IMG/VR virus record: IMGVR_UViG_3300011114_000297
Location: 1 to 51,617 of that record
Source: a virus
Reading direction: 5' to 3' (one strand)
DNA length: 51,617 bases
The position numbers and the translations under genes are program-made. Under the pieces are notes generated by a model. It was not told the DNA's origin, did no database searches, and worked only from the letters and a program-made list of their open reading frames with translations. Positions 48,588 through 51,617 of the stretch are shown one piece after another. The number at the start of each line of letters is the position of its first letter. The stretch's first letter is position 1.

Positions 48588-48847
48588 CTACACAGAAGTT
48601 TATGGGACGCAATCAGTTGGTTGATCGACTTGCAGCACAAGTGGGCAACAAGGATACGGCGATCGCCATACTTAAACAACGTGGGCACATGAAAGATGAT
48701 GGGTCACTGACAGCAGCAGGACAGAAGCGCAACATGATGACTGCTGAAGAACGGGCAAAAGATCGTGCGGTGAAACGCACAGGTCACTCCGCGAAAGATT
48801 TTACGTATTCAGCTCGTACAAACCGAGCAACTCTAAAGGGTAGATGA
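48584..48847 (+). CDS. Small basic hypothetical protein, 87 aa
   Basis: Translation probably starts at GTG in a GTGA overlap with the preceding stop. The product, MTTQKFMGRNQLVDRLAAQV and following, is helical and basic with a tail YSARTNRATLKGR. It overlaps the portal start by 4 nt. Position suggests a packaging or portal-assembly accessory. Confidence 0.65.
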   Translation: MTTQKFMGRNQLVDRLAAQVGNKDTAIAILKQRGHMKDDGSLTAAGQKRNMMTAEERAKDRAVKRTGHSAKDFTYSARTNRATLKGR

Positions 48848-51363
48848 TGGCAACAAACATGGACAAATCAGTCTATACAGACGCACCTCAGGGCTTGGAA
48901 CAACTTGGTGACGAGCAAGAGCCGATTGAGATCACTATTGAAGACCCGGAGGCTGTGAATATTAAAGGCCCGGGCTTTGAGATTGATATGGAGGAGGCTG
49001 AGGACGAGGACGAGTTCAACAAGAACTTGGCTGAAGAGATGAGCGAGGATGACTTGATACGCTTATCTGGGGACTTGGTCGGTGAGTATGAGGCAGATAT
49101 TGCCAGTCGTAAAGATTGGATACAGACCTACGTGGATGGCTTAGAACTCTTGGGTATGAAGCTTGAAGAGCGTATGGAGCCTTGGCCCGGAGCGTGCGGC
49201 GTGTTCCACCCCATCCTGAGTGAGTCTGTGGTTAAGTTCCAAGCTGAGACCATGATGAGTACTTTTCCGGCGGCGGGGCCGGTCAAAACACAGATTATTG
49301 GCAAAGAAACACCGGATAAAAAGAAAGCGGCTGAGCGCGTGCAGGTGGATATGAACTACCAGCTTACAGACGTTATGAAGGAGTTTCGCCCTGAGCATGA
49401 GCGTATGTTGTGGGGTTTGGGTCTGGCGGGCAATGCGTTCAAGAAGGTGTACTTCGATCCCAGCTTGAATCGTCAGGTCTCTATGTATGTGCCAGCCGAA
49501 GACGTGGTTGTGCCGTACGGGGCTTCAAGTTTGGACTCTGCGGAACGTGTAACTCACGTGATGCGCAAGACAGCCAACGAGTTGAAACGTCTCCAACATG
49601 AGGGTTTTTACCGAGACGTGGACTTGGGCGATCCAGTCAATGTCATGGACGAGGTGGAGAAGAAGATTGCTGAGAAGCTTGGCTTCAGAGCATCTGAGGA
49701 TGATCGTTTCAAGCTCTTGGAGATGCAGGTCGAGATGGACTTGCCCGGCTACGAGCATACGGACGATGATGGAGATGAGACTGGGATAGCCCTGCCTTAC
49801 ATCGTCACTATCGAGAAGAGTTCGGGTGAGGTGTTAGCGATCCGCAGAAATTGGAGGCCAGAAGATGAACAATGCCTTAAACGTACTCACTTCGTGCACT
49901 ACGGCTATATACCGGGCTTTGGATTTTACTGTTTCGGCCTTATTCATCTTATTGGTGCTTTTGCCAAGTCTGGCACTTCTATCCTTCGTCAGTTGGTTGA
50001 CGCTGGTACGTTGTCTAATCTTCCCGGTGGTTTTAAAACGCGTGGTCTACGCTCTAAAGGAGATGACACACCGATAAGTCCCGGGGAATTCCGTGATATG
50101 GATGTCCCAAGTGGCTCCATCCGCGACAACATCATGCCCCTGCCATACAAAGAACCAAGTCAGGTTCTGGCTGCTCTTCTCCAAACAATCATTGATGAAG
50201 GCCGCAAGTTCGCTGGCACTGTTGACCTGCAAGTGGCTGACATGTCTGCCCAGTCCCCGGTCGGGACAACGCTGGCAATCTTGGAGCGTCAACTCAAAAC
50301 CATGAGTGCAATTCAAGCGCGTGTCCATTATTCAATGAAGCAAGAGTTCAAGTTGCTCAAGGATATCATCCGCGACTACACCCCTACAGAGTACAGCTAC
50401 GACCCAGAAGAAGGCGGTCGTCACGCCAAGCAGAGCGACTATGACTATGTGGAAGTGATTCCAGTCAGCGATCCCAATGCAGCAACGATGGCTCAAAAGG
50501 TTGTTCAGTATCAGGCGGCTCTTCAGTTAGCCCAGACTGCGCCTCAGTTGTATGACTTGCCCCAGCTTCATAGACAGATGCTGGACGTGATTGGCATTAA
50601 GAACTACCAGAAATTGATACCAGTTGCAGAGGACATGAAGCCGCGTGACCCAGTCACAGAGAACATGAACATACTCTCCAATAAGCCGGTCAAGGCTTTC
50701 TTGTATCAGGATCATAAAGCACACATCGCTGTTCACATGGCGGGTATGCAGGATCCTCATGTACAAGAGATGGTAGGCCAGAACCCTCAAGCAGCGCAGA
50801 TGTTGCAGGCAGCTATGTCAGCACACATTGGTGAGCATTTAGGTATGGAGTACCGTAAGGAGATTGAGCAACGAATGGGTAGGCCGCTTCCTCCTTATAA
50901 CGAGGATAAAGACGAAGTCGAGATGTCACCAGAGGTGGAAGTTCAAGTATCTCAGTTAGCGGCGCAAGCGGCTCAGCAGTTATTGCAGCAACACCAGCAA
51001 GAATCTCAACAGAAGAAAGCTCAACAGCAAGCTCAGGATCCGCTTATTCAGTTGCAGCAACAAGAGTTGCAGATCAAGCAGCAAGACCTACAGCGCAAGT
51101 CTCAGAAAGACATGGCTGACATGCAGGCCAAGATGGCTCAGATCCAAGTTGAGATGAAGCGTATTGAGGCCAATCAGGAGACAGAGGGAGCCAAGCTTGC
51201 ATTGCAACATCAGAACAATGAGAACCAGCGGCAGACTCAGCAGCAAGAACAAGGGTTCCGTATGGGCATTGAGATGACTAAGCATAGAGAGCAGTTGAGC
51301 CATCAGTCACAACAGCAAGACAAACAGCAACGTAATCAACCTCCGGTAAAAAAGGATAAATGA
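48844..51363 (+). CDS. Portal protein, 839 aa
   Basis: After an acidic N terminus (about 1-80), the core reads as a podophage-type portal: RKDWIQTYVDGLELLGMKLE, RMEPWPGACGVFHPILSESV and FQAETMMSTFPAAGPVKTQI. A segment VRDYTPTEYSYD-type domain and LKTMSAIQARVHYSMKQEFK follow. The last 170 residues are Gln-rich coiled coil (LLQQHQQESQQKKAQQQAQD), a long barrel or crown-like extension. It forms the dodecameric DNA gate. It lies right after terminase, as usual. Confidence 0.85.
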   Translation: MMATNMDKSVYTDAPQGLEQLGDEQEPIEITIEDPEAVNIKGPGFEIDMEEAEDEDEFNKNLAEEMSEDDLIRLSGDLVGEYEADIASRKDWIQTYVDGLELLGMKLEERMEPWPGACGVFHPILSESVVKFQAETMMSTFPAAGPVKTQIIGKETPDKKKAAERVQVDMNYQLTDVMKEFRPEHERMLWGLGLAGNAFKKVYFDPSLNRQVSMYVPAEDVVVPYGASSLDSAERVTHVMRKTANELKRLQHEGFYRDVDLGDPVNVMDEVEKKIAEKLGFRASEDDRFKLLEMQVEMDLPGYEHTDDDGDETGIALPYIVTIEKSSGEVLAIRRNWRPEDEQCLKRTHFVHYGYIPGFGFYCFGLIHLIGAFAKSGTSILRQLVDAGTLSNLPGGFKTRGLRSKGDDTPISPGEFRDMDVPSGSIRDNIMPLPYKEPSQVLAALLQTIIDEGRKFAGTVDLQVADMSAQSPVGTTLAILERQLKTMSAIQARVHYSMKQEFKLLKDIIRDYTPTEYSYDPEEGGRHAKQSDYDYVEVIPVSDPNAATMAQKVVQYQAALQLAQTAPQLYDLPQLHRQMLDVIGIKNYQKLIPVAEDMKPRDPVTENMNILSNKPVKAFLYQDHKAHIAVHMAGMQDPHVQEMVGQNPQAAQMLQAAMSAHIGEHLGMEYRKEIEQRMGRPLPPYNEDKDEVEMSPEVEVQVSQLAAQAAQQLLQQHQQESQQKKAQQQAQDPLIQLQQQELQIKQQDLQRKSQKDMADMQAKMAQIQVEMKRIEANQETEGAKLALQHQNNENQRQTQQQEQGFRMGIEMTKHREQLSHQSQQQDKQQRNQPPVKKDK

Positions 51364-51566
51364 TGCTGCACGAAGTAAGACAAGCGCTGGAGTACACAGC
51401 GAAACAAATTGACGAGAAAGTCAAACAACTCGAAGATGCCTTGGGAGCGCGAGCTGCTAGGTCATACGACGAGTACTGCGGGATGTGTGGGGAAATTACA
51501 GGTCTGCTCACCGCTCGTAGATACATCACAGACCTGACGAAAAACATGGAGAACTCGGATGAGTGA
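51360..51566 (+). CDS. Small helical protein, 68 aa
   Basis: Begins MMLHEVRQALEYTAKQIDEK and is nearly all charged helix, with YCGMCG in the middle. It is coupled to the portal gene by ATGA and overlaps the next gene by 8 nt. It may help assemble the portal or head; no family is recognised. Confidence 0.68.
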   Translation: MMLHEVRQALEYTAKQIDEKVKQLEDALGARAARSYDEYCGMCGEITGLLTARRYITDLTKNMENSDE

Positions 51567-51617
51567 AACCTTAGATCTTGGACTGGCAGTCGATTTATCG
51601 GCAATCATGCACAAGAA
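51559..51617 (+). CDS. Start of a gene cut by the right edge
   Basis: The 19 visible codons read MSETLDLGLAVDLSAIMHK, overlapping the preceding gene. The gene continues beyond the window and cannot be identified. Its position after the portal would suit an assembly protein such as a co-chaperonin or scaffold, but the fragment does not decide this. Confidence 0.55.
   Translation, partial: MSETLDLGLAVDLSAIMHK

Overview
The window is part of the genome of a lytic-type tailed phage (Caudoviricetes). The gene set suggests podovirus-like morphology: a P22/T7-style portal, a gp10/nozzle-like protein, and large internal or ejected virion proteins. Many short genes overlap at ATGA junctions, and there are no rRNA or tRNA genes, integrase or host genes. 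No phage RNA polymerase gene is seen. The two clear promoters have sigma-70 hexamers, so host RNA polymerase probably transcribes the early genes. The host cannot be read from the sequence; a Gram-negative, possibly freshwater bacterium is a guess from the style of the proteins. The window is not a complete genome: the first gene is cut at the left edge, the last is cut at the right edge, and major capsid and scaffold genes are absent. They may lie between the right end and the left end of a circular or permuted map.

Layout. (1) 1-4008, plus strand: tail-fibre-like genes, then a lysis block (two overlapping membrane proteins, a 3-TM holin and an M15 endolysin peptidase). (2) 4005-4730, minus strand: a lone GIY-YIG homing endonuclease inserted in the late block. 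(3) 4763-20004, plus strand: a gp10/nozzle-like protein, a C1q-like protein, a cupin, two glycine-motif virion proteins around a GNAT-like protein, and a 2412-residue polyvalent protein with an HEVIH metalloprotease motif. (4) 20001-31571, minus strand: replication and recombination genes (primase-helicase, HTH protein, possible ssDNA-binding protein, SNF2 helicase, HNH-like protein, Cas4/RecB-like nuclease, family A DNA polymerase). (5) 31649-39893, minus strand: accessory genes including a DUF3310 protein, a VRR-NUC nuclease, tiny membrane proteins, and a MoxR ATPase / VWA-metallopeptidase / DUF3150 set. (6) 40047-42552, minus strand: a packed operon of nine small early genes. (7) 42553-45572: a replication-origin-like iteron array, then three short units each with its own leader, gene(s) and terminator, two of them carrying paralogous genes. 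(8) 45573-46065: the divergent control region. (9) 46066-51617, plus strand: small and large terminase, two small proteins, portal and the start of the capsid block.

The most unusual content is non-coding or architectural. A family of about ten CCCAG...CTGGG hairpins is scattered only through the early half; seven lie between genes and three are read through inside genes. Eleven TGTTCTA heptamers sit in 372 bp. Two near-identical early promoters carry a palindrome over the -35 box. A 13-bp element follows each of three terminators. A symmetric GTGTAATT array lies just upstream of the small terminase gene. Two places show gene ends duplicated around an inserted segment.
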